Source: Kordia sp.
GTDB taxonomy: Bacteria > Bacteroidota > Bacteroidia > Flavobacteriales > Flavobacteriaceae
Reading direction: 5' to 3'
Length of the DNA stretch: 64,000 bases
Assembly (NCBI RefSeq): GCF_022447245.1
Contig: NZ_JAKVBC010000002.1
Location: forward strand, 62,001-126,000
This document shows positions 44,581 through 52,387 of the stretch, one piece after another; within the stretch, counting starts at the first letter, position 1; each line of letters opens with the position of its first letter. The notes under the pieces were generated by a model, which worked only from the letters and a program-made list of their open reading frames with translations, was not told the DNA's origin and did no database searches. The translations under genes were made by a program, and so were the position numbers.

Positions 44581-45027
44581 TCAGTTCGTGATGTATAAAC
44601 CATCCACATTACTTGCAATTGCGAGTTCATAGGAGGATTCCGTACAAACTTCAGCCTTTTCAAAATGGTCAGAAGCTTGTATATGTAAATAGCTCGCATT
44701 AAAATAAGTTTTGCCATTAACAATCATCTTACCGGTTCTTTTCGTAATTTGTTTCACCTTGAATGTATATTTATTTCCAACTTCTAAAGTAGTCGTAATA
44801 TAATCTGCTGGCGGAATGATATCTGATACAATTTTGAGATATTTTTGATTTCCTTCAATGAAAATAAAGTGAAAATGCTCTGTACTATCTATTCTCACAA
44901 CTTCCGCTTCTACAGTAAAATAACCATCTAATATGGCAAACTTATCTTCTAAGGAAATGGTTGCTTTTTGTGTTTTACAGGAGCTTAAAAATAGGAATGT
45001 GCACATTAACACAAATACTGTTCTCAT
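44581..45027 (-). CDS. Hypothetical lipoprotein, 148 aa
   Basis: Starts with a lipoprotein signal peptide (MRTVFVLMCTFLFLSSCKTQ; lipobox LSSC with Cys17). The mature part is beta-rich (DGYFTVEAEVVRIDSTEHFH; FIFIEGNQKYLKIVSDI; YTFKVKQITKRTGKMIVNGK). No family recognised. Likely attached to the outer or inner membrane by lipid. Converges with lspA. Confidence 0.75.
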   Translation of the reverse strand: MRTVFVLMCTFLFLSSCKTQKATISLEDKFAILDGYFTVEAEVVRIDSTEHFHFIFIEGNQKYLKIVSDIIPPADYITTTLEVGNKYTFKVKQITKRTGKMIVNGKTYFNASYLHIQASDHFEKAEVCTESSYELAIASNVDGLYITN

Positions 45028-45247
45028 GGTTTATTGCTTTTATGTGATAGCAATAAACTTGATTTTCACACAGTAGAAAAGTACTAATGAGTAAACCACG
45101 TCAATGAATTAGGTTACAGAAATACCAAAAAACATGTCAAAACACTCACATTGAACATGTTGCAATTTTAACTACGGTATTCCCATACTAAAATACAAGC
45201 TGATTTTTACAACTTAAAAGTATTCTTAACCAAAAAACTTCTGAGAC

Positions 45248-45448
45248 ATGAAAAAAAGAGATGTAAAATCATTAAAACTGCACAGGAGTTCCGTTTCAAA
45301 TTTGAATACAGAAACTGTAAAAGGTGAAGTAAATTCCTTTATCAAATGTCCAACATTACAGAATCCGTCATGTACGTCATTTATTGATGCTTGTCCATCT
45401 GCTTGGGTATGCCCAACAGATATTCCTGAACTCTGTGTATTTACATAA
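45248..45448 (+). CDS. Leader peptide precursor D, 66 aa (no GG)
   Basis: Leader MKKRDVKSLKLHRSSVSNLN belongs to the LKSLxL type of the window's precursors, but the processing site reads TVKGEVN rather than GG. The core has five cysteines (KCPT; SCTS; ACPS; VCPT; LCVF), each followed by Pro, Thr or Ser. A second copy with a stop follows 31 bp later, with the same CPS pattern. Role unknown; no modification enzyme nearby. Confidence 0.75.
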   Translation: MKKRDVKSLKLHRSSVSNLNTETVKGEVNSFIKCPTLQNPSCTSFIDACPSAWVCPTDIPELCVFT

Positions 45449-45479
45449 ACAATTTTATAAACCAAAAAAACCTGAAATC

Positions 45480-45743
45480 ATGAAAAAAAATAATGTAAAA
45501 TCATTGAAGCTGCATAAGAGCTAAATTTCAAATTTAAGCAATACTACAAGAAGAGGAATTGAAGTTCCTATTCGTATTACAAAAATTAATCAGTGTGGCT
45601 CACAAATTGATGCCTGTCCATCCGCACTTGCTTGTCCATTTCAAGCAAACTACCAAATAACATTTGAAGTCAATTGTCAAACATTAAACAACATGTGTCC
45701 GTCATTGAATTATCCTTGTCAATCATTGCCCGGATGTGCATAA
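45480..45743 (+). pseudogene. Broken leader peptide precursor, in-frame TAA at codon 15
   Basis: ATG 45480 starts MKKNNVKSLKLHKS, then TAA at 45522-45524; the frame continues as ISNLSNTTRRGIEVPIRI and a core with seven cysteines (QCGS; ACPS; ACPF; NCQT; MCPS; PCQS; GCA) to TAA 45741. The intact copy upstream has SSVSNL at this point, so the stop probably arose by a change in a Ser codon (TCA to TAA). Compared with the copy at 45248 the leader lacks GG here too (RRG). It is a tandem duplicate that lost function, unless read through. Confidence 0.85.
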
Positions 45744-45752
45744 TTAATAATT

Positions 45753-45782
45753 AAAAAAGCGGGATTTTATTCCCGCTTTTTT
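45753..45782. terminator. Bidirectional hairpin terminator
   Basis: AAAAAAGCGGGA, loop TTTTAT, TCCCGCTTTTTT; between the broken peptide and galE, which converge here. Confidence 0.9.
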
Positions 45783-45801
45783 AACTTGTTCTATATGCTT
45801 A

Positions 45802-46818
45802 TTATCGTATTTTTTGCTCCCATTTCCAAGCAGAAAGCATTGCTTCATCCAATGTTGATGTTGCCTTCCAACCTAAAATTGTATTTGCTTTAGTCGTATC
45901 AGCATAGGCAGAAATTACATCACCTTCTCGCTTTCCTACAATTTTATAGTTGAGCTGTTGCTTACTTACACGTTCAAAACTCTCGATGACTTCTAATACC
46001 GAACTTCCTTTTCCCGTTCCAATATTAAAGACTTCAAACGAAGTTTTATACGCATTATCAACTAGTCTTTTTAAAGCTGTTACATGCGCTTTCGCAAGAT
46101 CCACTACATGAATATAATCGCGAATGCAGGTACCATCTTCCGTTGGATAATCATTGCCAAAAACAGACAATTCGTTTCGAAGTCCAATCGCAGTTTGAGT
46201 TATAAAAGGCACTAAATTTTGTGGAACACCATCTGGCAATTCACCTATTTCAGTACTTGGATGCGCTCCTATCGGATTAAAATAACGCAAAGAAATCACT
46301 TGCAGACCTTTTGCAATTTTAGCCGTATCTTTCAATATTTCCTCTCCAATTTGTTTAGTGTTTCCATACGGAGAAAACGCTTGCTGAATAGGCGCATTTT
46401 CAGAAATCGGCATCATTTCTGCTTGACCGTAAACCGTACATGAAGAACTGAAAATAAAGGAAATATCTTTTTTATGTTGAATTTGTTGTAAGACGGTGAT
46501 TAATGTTGACAAATTATTTTCATAGTACAACAACGGATTCGTCACACTTTCTCCTACAGCTTTGCTTGCTGCAAAGTGAATAATTCCACTTATATCATCA
46601 TATTTTTGAAAGAATGTAATCGTAGCTTGTTTATCACGTAAATCTAATTCTTCAAATACTGGCATTATTCCAGTAATTCGCTCAATGCCTTGTAAAACAT
46701 CTTTAGAAGAATTGGAAAGGTTGTCAATAATCACAACTTCGAATCCTGCCAATTGCAACTCTACCACAGTGTGTGAGCCAATATAGCCTAATCCTCCAGT
46801 TACTAGTATTTTTTTCAA
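45802..46818 (-). CDS. galE: UDP-glucose 4-epimerase
   Basis: 338 aa. Interconverts UDP-glucose and UDP-galactose; cytosolic NAD-dependent short-chain dehydrogenase. GGLGYIGSH NAD motif (residues 8-16), SSSCTVYG with catalytic Ser/Thr, SPYGNTKQIGE with Tyr and Lys, and YFNPIGAHPSTEIGE in the substrate loop. Length normal. The neighbouring genes suggest a cell-surface polysaccharide role. A 7-bp tandem repeat lies just upstream. Confidence 0.95.
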   Translation of the reverse strand: MKKILVTGGLGYIGSHTVVELQLAGFEVVIIDNLSNSSKDVLQGIERITGIMPVFEELDLRDKQATITFFQKYDDISGIIHFAASKAVGESVTNPLLYYENNLSTLITVLQQIQHKKDISFIFSSSCTVYGQAEMMPISENAPIQQAFSPYGNTKQIGEEILKDTAKIAKGLQVISLRYFNPIGAHPSTEIGELPDGVPQNLVPFITQTAIGLRNELSVFGNDYPTEDGTCIRDYIHVVDLAKAHVTALKRLVDNAYKTSFEVFNIGTGKGSSVLEVIESFERVSKQQLNYKIVGKREGDVISAYADTTKANTILGWKATSTLDEAMLSAWKWEQKIR

Positions 46819-46863
46819 ATTTGAGTTTTGGTTTATGGTCGCTTTGGTTTTTGTTTATTTGTT

Positions 46864-46891
46864 TTGGCTCTTGGCTCTTGGCTCTTGGCTC
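46864..46891. repeat. Tandem repeat TTGGCTC x4
   Basis: Four exact heptamer copies (46864-46870, 46871-46877, 46878-46884, 46885-46891) in the 114-bp gap between galE and the DegT-type gene, both on the minus strand. Copy number of such heptamers can vary by slippage; position is 46 bp upstream of galE. Confidence 0.9.
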
Positions 46892-46932
46892 TTAAACGAT
46901 ACTCTCTTTCATTATTTTAAACAAATACTCAT

Positions 46933-48090
46933 CTATCCATTCACAAAATCTAATACCGTTTTTGTAATAAACGCTATTTGTTCATCATCTAATTCTGTGT
47001 GCATTGGTAATGAGATTACTTCCTTTACTAATTGATTCGTCACAGGAAAATCTGCTTCATTGTAACGTTCGTCTTTGTAAGCTTTTTGAGCGTGCAATGG
47101 AATTGGATAATAAACTCCGCAAGGAATTCCGTTCTCGTTCAAATGTTTTACCAGTGCATCTCTATCTACATCAATGACGCGTAGTGTATATTGATGATAC
47201 ACATGGCAATTGCAATCGCCTTCTGCGGGATTACCACATAATTTCGTAGTCTTTGGAGTGATAATTTTGTCATTCCCTTTGAAAGCTTCTGTATATTTAT
47301 GTGCTGCCATTTGACGTGCAGCATTGTATGCATCTAAATTTGGCAGTTTTGCTCGTAATACTGCTGCTTGAATAGAATCTAATCGAGAATTTACACCAAC
47401 TACATCATGATGGTAACGTTTGTACATACCGTGATTTACAATTCCTCTGATCGTATGTGCCAAATCATCATCATTGGTAAAGATTGCTCCACCATCTCCA
47501 TAACAACCTAAATTTTTGGAAGGAAAGAAAGAAGTTGAAGCTACATGACCAATTCCTCCAGCTTTTTTCACACTTCCGTCAGCAAATGTATAACTAGCTC
47601 CGATGGCTTGCGCATTATCTTCAATAACATATAAATCATGCTCTTTGGCTATTTCTAAAATAGCATCCATATTGGCACATTGTCCAAATAAATGCACAGG
47701 AACGATGGCTTTTGTTTTTGGTGTAATGGCTTTACGAACTGCTTCTGGATCAATATTGAATGAATCTTTTTCAACATCAACCAACACTGGAGTTAATTGC
47801 AATAAGGCGATTACCTCAACAGTTGCTGCAAATGTAAAATCTGCTGTAATTACTTCATCACCTGGTTTCAACCCAAGTCCCATCATTGCTATTTGCAAAG
47901 CGTCTGTACCATTGGCACAAGGAATTACATGTTTTACATCTAAATATTCTTCCAATTCTTTTTGAAATGCGTGTACTTCGGGTCCGTTTATGAATGCTGA
48001 AGAAGCAATAACATCTAATACGGATTGATCAACTCGGTCTTTAATTTGTGCGTATTGACCTTTAAGATCGACCATTTGGATTTTCTTCAT
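46933..48090 (-). CDS. DegT/DnrJ/EryC1/StrS-family sugar aminotransferase
   Basis: 385 aa. PLP-dependent aminotransferase for nucleotide sugars. Features: KKIQMVDLKGQYAQIKDRVD, ANGTDALQIAM, SFFPSKNLGCYGDGGAIFTN with the PLP-binding Lys in PSKN, MYKRYHHDVVGVNSRLDSIQ and the C-terminal IPLHAQKAY. The substrate (for example a UDP-4-keto sugar) is not determined. It sits between galE and the Kdo transferase, consistent with lipopolysaccharide or capsule synthesis. Confidence 0.92.
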   Translation of the reverse strand: MKKIQMVDLKGQYAQIKDRVDQSVLDVIASSAFINGPEVHAFQKELEEYLDVKHVIPCANGTDALQIAMMGLGLKPGDEVITADFTFAATVEVIALLQLTPVLVDVEKDSFNIDPEAVRKAITPKTKAIVPVHLFGQCANMDAILEIAKEHDLYVIEDNAQAIGASYTFADGSVKKAGGIGHVASTSFFPSKNLGCYGDGGAIFTNDDDLAHTIRGIVNHGMYKRYHHDVVGVNSRLDSIQAAVLRAKLPNLDAYNAARQMAAHKYTEAFKGNDKIITPKTTKLCGNPAEGDCNCHVYHQYTLRVIDVDRDALVKHLNENGIPCGVYYPIPLHAQKAYKDERYNEADFPVTNQLVKEVISLPMHTELDDEQIAFITKTVLDFVNG

Positions 48091-48182
48091 TCGTATCTTT
48101 CTTTTGTTCTAACAATATTACAAAATTGTACAACGATACCCAATGAATTTAAGGGAAAGAATGTATTTTAGCAGCAAACTCA

Positions 48183-49436
48183 TTGCTTTTGTATTTTATC
48201 TACAACATATTGGTCCATGTTGCAAGTTTCTTCCTTAGAATTATTGCAAAATTTAATACCAAACTTGGACTTTTTGTACATGGCAGAAAAACTGTTTTTC
48301 AAACTTTAGCAGCTCAAATTTCTGCAACAGATAAAGTTATTTGGTTTCACACTGCTTCTTTAGGTGAGTACGAACAAGGTTTGCCTGTGCTGGAAGCGTT
48401 GAAGACAAAATATCCAAAGCATAAATTTGTATTGACGTTCTTTTCTCCTTCAGGATATGAGGTAAAAAAAAATAGCGATGTTGCTGATGTCATTACCTAT
48501 TTACCCTTAGACACCAAAACAAATGCTCGTAAATTTATCAAGCTTGTTCATCCCGAACTTGTTGTGTTTGTAAAATATGAGTTTTGGCCAAATTATCTTG
48601 CTGAACTAAAAAAGCAACATATTCATACCATTTCTATTTCTACTATCTTTAGAAAATCACAAGTCTTTTTTAAGTTTTATGGTGGATGGATGCGAAAATC
48701 ACTGCATGCATTTCAACATATTTTTGTACAGGATAAAACTTCTCAACAGCTTTTAAACAGTATTCATTATACTGATGTAACTATAAGTGGTGATACACGT
48801 TTTGACAGAGTTTTAGAAATTTTGGAACGTGATAATTCACTTTCTTTTATCAAAGAATTTAAAGATAATAAAACCACTATAGTTATAGGTAGTAGTTGGG
48901 CAGAGGACGAAGCTATTTTTGTCTCTTTTATCAATGTGTCTACTGAAAATTGCAAGTATATCATTGCTCCACACAACATCAAACAACCAGAAATTCAAAA
49001 ACTCAAAAGTAGCATCACAAAACCAAGCATTTTATTTTCCGAAAAGGAAAAATATACTGACTTGAGTCAATTTGATGTTTTTATTGTAGATACTATTGGA
49101 ATCTTAACCAAAGTGTATAGTTACGCCGATATTGCCTACGTTGGCGGCGGCATGGGCAGCACAGGTCTACATAATACTTTAGAACCTGCTGTTTTTGGAA
49201 TTCCTGTCGTTATTGGAAAAAATTATACTGGATTTAAAGAAGCGGAAGATTTAGTACAACTTGGCGGTGTACTTTCGATAAATTCTAAAGCTACTTTTCA
49301 ACAAATTGTGCATCAATTACTTACTGATGCTGCTTACAAAACTTCTGTTGGTAATATCAACCACAAATATGTACATTCCAATGGCAATGCAAGCGAAAAA
49401 ATTCTATCTTATCTTTCAAAGATTATAGCTCAATAG
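48183..49436 (+). CDS. waaA: 3-deoxy-D-manno-octulosonic acid (Kdo) transferase
   Basis: 417 aa, TTG start at 48183. Adds Kdo to lipid A in the cytosolic leaflet of the inner membrane. N-terminal membrane helix (YFIYNILVHVASFFLRII), then FHTASLGEYEQGLPVLEAL, FFSPSGYEVKKNSDVADVIT (the GT30 SxxG motif), KYEFWPNYLAELKKQHIHTI, and the C-terminal GGGMGSTGLHNTLEPAVFGI PV. Slightly shorter than E. coli WaaA but typical of Bacteroidota. Confidence 0.93.
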   Translation: MLLYFIYNILVHVASFFLRIIAKFNTKLGLFVHGRKTVFQTLAAQISATDKVIWFHTASLGEYEQGLPVLEALKTKYPKHKFVLTFFSPSGYEVKKNSDVADVITYLPLDTKTNARKFIKLVHPELVVFVKYEFWPNYLAELKKQHIHTISISTIFRKSQVFFKFYGGWMRKSLHAFQHIFVQDKTSQQLLNSIHYTDVTISGDTRFDRVLEILERDNSLSFIKEFKDNKTTIVIGSSWAEDEAIFVSFINVSTENCKYIIAPHNIKQPEIQKLKSSITKPSILFSEKEKYTDLSQFDVFIVDTIGILTKVYSYADIAYVGGGMGSTGLHNTLEPAVFGIPVVIGKNYTGFKEAEDLVQLGGVLSINSKATFQQIVHQLLTDAAYKTSVGNINHKYVHSNGNASEKILSYLSKIIAQ

Positions 49437-49565
49437 ATACTTTGAGCATTCATTACCAAAAGGCTATTTCTAAAAAAATGTTAAAAATATGTTAACTGAT
49501 TCTTTGTGAATGAGTAAAAGAAATCTTAACATTGTTGTATAATTAACAATAAATAGAAAAAAGAG

Positions 49566-50000
49566 ATGAAAAAATTAGTTTTAAGAGCTTCATTAGTAGT
49601 AGCTTTAATGATCGGAATGACTTCTTGTGAAGAAGTAAAAAAAGAAGGTGACAAAGCCAAAGAAACTGGAAAAGAAATCGTAAAAGATGTAAAAGAAACT
49701 ACGAAAGAAATAGCTAATGATGTAAAAGAAACTGCTACAGACATGGCTAATGATGTAAAAGATGGTACTGAAAACGCTGTTGAAAATGCAAAAGAAGGTG
49801 CTGAAGAAATGGTAAACGATCTAAAAGAAGGCGCTGAAAAAGCTGTGAACGACGTAAAAGATGCTGCTAAAAATAAAGTAGAAGATGCTAAAGACGCTGC
49901 TAAAAGCAAAATGGATGAAGCAAAAGATGCTGCCAATAAAAAAATGGATGATACTAAAAAAGCAGCAACAGACAAGATTAACAAAGTATCAGGAAACTAA
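49566..50000 (+). CDS. Repetitive lipoprotein with LEA/apolipoprotein-like 11-mer repeats, 144 aa
   Basis: Lipoprotein signal peptide (LVVALMIGMTSC, lipobox MTSC, Cys21). The rest is amphipathic helix built from 11-residue repeats of the type NDVKExxKEIA (VKETTKEIANDVKETATDMA; AEKAVNDVKDAAKNKVEDAK; DAAKSKMDEAKDAANKKMDD), alternating Asp/Glu and Lys. This resembles LEA-type and YtxH-type stress proteins. Likely function is envelope desiccation or stress protection (inference). A terminator follows. Confidence 0.8.
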   Translation: MKKLVLRASLVVALMIGMTSCEEVKKEGDKAKETGKEIVKDVKETTKEIANDVKETATDMANDVKDGTENAVENAKEGAEEMVNDLKEGAEKAVNDVKDAAKNKVEDAKDAAKSKMDEAKDAANKKMDDTKKAATDKINKVSGN

Positions 50001-50027
50001 GAAATTTAATTTTTTAGTAAGAAATTG

Positions 50028-50060
50028 AAAAGCTTCTCTAATTAGAGAAGCTTTTGTTTT
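50028..50060 (+). terminator. Hairpin terminator after the repetitive lipoprotein
   Basis: AAAAGCTTCTCT, loop AATT, AGAGAAGCTTTT, then GTTTTT. Confidence 0.9.
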
Positions 50061-50097
50061 TACAATAACTATTTTGCGTGTTATTTATTTTTAACTC

Positions 50098-50334
50098 TTA
50101 GCAAATTGGATAAGTATTTGTATCAACTTCATTTGTATTTACACAACCTTGCTGCCACGTACGATCGCAATTAAAAACAGTTCTTAAGCATAAATTATTC
50201 CCATTTTGATCTACAATAGTACGAATACAAATTTTAATAGAATTCTGAGTACCTCCAACAATTCCTTGACTAGCATGCAAGTTAGAAATTGATTTTTTGT
50301 TTAATGATAAATTTTTTAAACTCTTTTTTTTCAT
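50098..50334 (-). CDS. Double-glycine leader peptide precursor E, 78 aa
   Basis: ATG at 50334 (MKKKSLKNLSLNKKSISNLH), leader ending GIVGG (residues 27-28); the frame is open 30 codons further up but that part is not shared with other precursors. Core of 50 aa with five cysteines (ICIRT; LCLRT; NCDRT; GCVN; PIC). The motif C(I/L/D)RT repeats three times. The LKxLxLNKxxIS leader type matches the precursor at 13739. Its modification or activity is unknown. Confidence 0.8.
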   Translation of the reverse strand: MKKKSLKNLSLNKKSISNLHASQGIVGGTQNSIKICIRTIVDQNGNNLCLRTVFNCDRTWQQGCVNTNEVDTNTYPIC

Positions 50335-50497
50335 GATAAAGTGTTTTTTTATTAAGATTTGAAAGTAAGAAATAAAACCTTTCAAATAAAGACTTTTAAC
50401 ATAAATGACTTTACTAAAATACATTTATTAAACAAAGAAAAAGGAATCAACACATAAAGCATTGATCCCTTTTACATGTGAGTAATATAAAGGTTGT

Positions 50498-51991
50498 TTA
50501 CTTCACAATCATCTTTTTAGTAACCATAATTTCTCCATCAGAAACTAAGCTATAGATAAACATTCCTTTACCTATTTCATTAGAGCTAATCACTACTTGC
50601 CCTTTTTGACTTGATAAGTTATAATCCCTCACAAATTTTCCAGACATATCAAAAACAGAAATTACGGCTCTTTTATTATCCGGAATTGTATAATTGATAG
50701 TTGTTTGGCTTGTAAAAGGGTTTGGTCTATTTTGATCCATAGAGAAACCTATTTCTTTATCTTCTTGGCTTCCGATACTATTCTTGCTATTCGCAACTGC
50801 TCTTTTAAGGTCTTCTAGTTCACCTTCTAAAGCGGTCATTTTAGCATTCATTTCATTAACACCAGAAGTTAGGACTGAAATTAAACCAACATAGTTTACT
50901 GCTTTATATTCAAATGTTCCGACTTCTTCATTTTCCTTACCAAAAATAGGTTTTATTACAGTCGTTACTAATTCAGGAAATACTTCCTCTATATTTTGCG
51001 CAATGAATCCGTGTTGCAATTCTGTCGGTAAATTGAGCTCATCTATTTGTTTAAATTTATATTTTACGGCATCTAATTGTGCTAACTTTTCTAATAGATT
51101 TTCTTCTGATTCAATGTTTTCTTTTAACTTTTTATCTGAAGCAGAAAACGAACCTGTTACCACTACATTTCCATTGAAATATCCAGCATATCTATTTGCT
51201 GTGGTTGGAGAACTACCATAAATAGCAGCTCCAAAACCTGTTGGATTACTAACCGAACTATTGATAAATCCTTGCACACCATAAGTACTTCCATTAGAAC
51301 TTCCTGTCACAGACGCTCTAACTCCTGAACTTTGAAATGCATCACTCAAACGAACTGTTATACCAGAATCAGAATATGCGCCTCCACTACTTTCAACTTG
51401 CACTCCAGTTTTCACATAACATGAAGCTGAATTTGTTGATTTAATTCCAGTAACAAAACCACTTGAACCTGTAGTGTTTTGAGAAGTAAAGCCTGTGCGC
51501 GTGGAATTAAAACTACTGTAATCAACACCAACAACTGCATCTGCAGCAGTTAATGGAATTCCAAAAAAAGTTTTTCCATCATTTGTCATCGTGGCTACCA
51601 ATCTAGAAGTGGTAGACGTAAAACTATTGGCTACTCTAAACTCTAAATCAGTGCTCGAAGCAAAAGAATCTCCTATCCATTGGATTCTAGGGTTAATATC
51701 ATTTGTATCTTGATATCCCATAGTTAGCGCTCTGTTTTTTAATTGAAAGCGCAAACCATATACATTTTGACTTCCTGTATTTAATCTTCCTATAGAAAAC
51801 CACTGACTCGCATTAAAATCAAAAGCTGTTCCAGCATCTAATTGAGTTACCAAACCAGGACCAAACCTAAATGTTTCTCCTGATAAAGGACTTGGGGTTG
51901 AAATTGTAGTTGCAATACTACCTGAGGATTCATTCTGTGCAAAGCCTATTCCAATAAGAAATAAAGCCAATACTAATGTAATTTTTTTCAT
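50498..51991 (-). CDS. T9SS-secreted protein with peptidase S74-type chaperone domain, 497 aa
   Basis: ATG 51991 (MKKITLVLALFLIGIGFAQ signal peptide). The middle is tail-fibre-like beta structure (SIGRLNTGSQNVYGLRFQLK; YSSFNSTRTGFTSQNTTG; NRYAGYFNGNVVVTGSFSAS). SDKKLKENIESEENLLEKLA, then LDAVKYKFKQIDELNLPTEL and QHGFIAQNIEEVFPELV, is the S74 intramolecular chaperone of endosialidase type, which cleaves itself in phage tail spikes. The C-terminus RPNPFTSQTTINYTIPD ends in the T9SS sorting tail KMIVK, so it is exported and surface-bound. A cell-surface trimeric fibre is the likely form. Confidence 0.85.
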   Translation of the reverse strand: MKKITLVLALFLIGIGFAQNESSGSIATTISTPSPLSGETFRFGPGLVTQLDAGTAFDFNASQWFSIGRLNTGSQNVYGLRFQLKNRALTMGYQDTNDINPRIQWIGDSFASSTDLEFRVANSFTSTTSRLVATMTNDGKTFFGIPLTAADAVVGVDYSSFNSTRTGFTSQNTTGSSGFVTGIKSTNSASCYVKTGVQVESSGGAYSDSGITVRLSDAFQSSGVRASVTGSSNGSTYGVQGFINSSVSNPTGFGAAIYGSSPTTANRYAGYFNGNVVVTGSFSASDKKLKENIESEENLLEKLAQLDAVKYKFKQIDELNLPTELQHGFIAQNIEEVFPELVTTVIKPIFGKENEEVGTFEYKAVNYVGLISVLTSGVNEMNAKMTALEGELEDLKRAVANSKNSIGSQEDKEIGFSMDQNRPNPFTSQTTINYTIPDNKRAVISVFDMSGKFVRDYNLSSQKGQVVISSNEIGKGMFIYSLVSDGEIMVTKKMIVK

Positions 51992-52160
51992 GATTAATTG
52001 TTTTGAATTTACTTTGTTTAAAGATATTGTCAAAACATTAAACAAAATTACGGAATAACCGTAATTTTAAAACACTAAAAAGCAGCTAACTATAAAATAT
52101 TTTGCTTTTATAGTTATCAAATTTTCACAAATCAAATGTTAAAAAAACCATAAAATAAAA

Positions 52161-52186
52161 AAGCCGAAGTCATTTAACTTCAGCTT
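52161..52186 (-). terminator. Hairpin terminator of tRNA-Leu
   Basis: AAGCCGAAGT / ACTTCAGCTT with one mismatch, followed on the minus strand by TTTTTTTATTTT. Just after the tRNA 3' end. Confidence 0.75.
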
Positions 52187-52196
52187 TTGTTTGTTG

Positions 52197-52278
52197 TGCG
52201 GGTGAAAGGACTCGAACCTTCACGCTGTTAGGCACTAGATCCTAAGTCTAGCGTGTCTACCAATTTCACCACACCCGC
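52197..52278 (-). tRNA. tRNA-Leu (anticodon UAG)
   Basis: 82 nt on the minus strand. Acceptor GCGGGTG pairs with CACCCGC, discriminator A; T-arm GGTTCGAGTC; anticodon stem CTAGA/TCTAG with loop CTTAGGA giving anticodon TAG; variable arm GTGCCTAACAGCGT, long as in class II tRNAs. CCA is not encoded. Own promoter and terminator. Confidence 0.95.
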
Positions 52279-52289
52279 AAATGTGGCTG

Positions 52290-52318
52290 CAAATATAAAG
52301 AAGATTTTTAATAATCAA
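52290..52318 (-). promoter_or_regulatory. Consensus flavobacterial promoter of tRNA-Leu
   Basis: On the minus strand TTG (52318-52316), 18-bp spacer, TATATTTG (52297-52290), matching TTG-N18-20-TAnnTTTG, 12 bp before the tRNA 5' end. Confidence 0.85.
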
Positions 52319-52387
52319 AGGAAGTCAAACGTATTTTTTTCCTTCTTTTTTAGTACATTTGAGTATAAAGAAAATTCAATATACTTC

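Noticed and set aside
49526-49984. 152-codon minus-strand frame opposite the repetitive lipoprotein
   Set aside because: It mirrors the repeats of the sense gene; the sense frame has a lipobox and a terminator.
50498-51991. Phage tail fibre from a prophage
   Set aside because: The S74-type domain is phage-like, but the gene has a signal peptide and a T9SS tail and no phage neighbours; it is a cell-surface protein.
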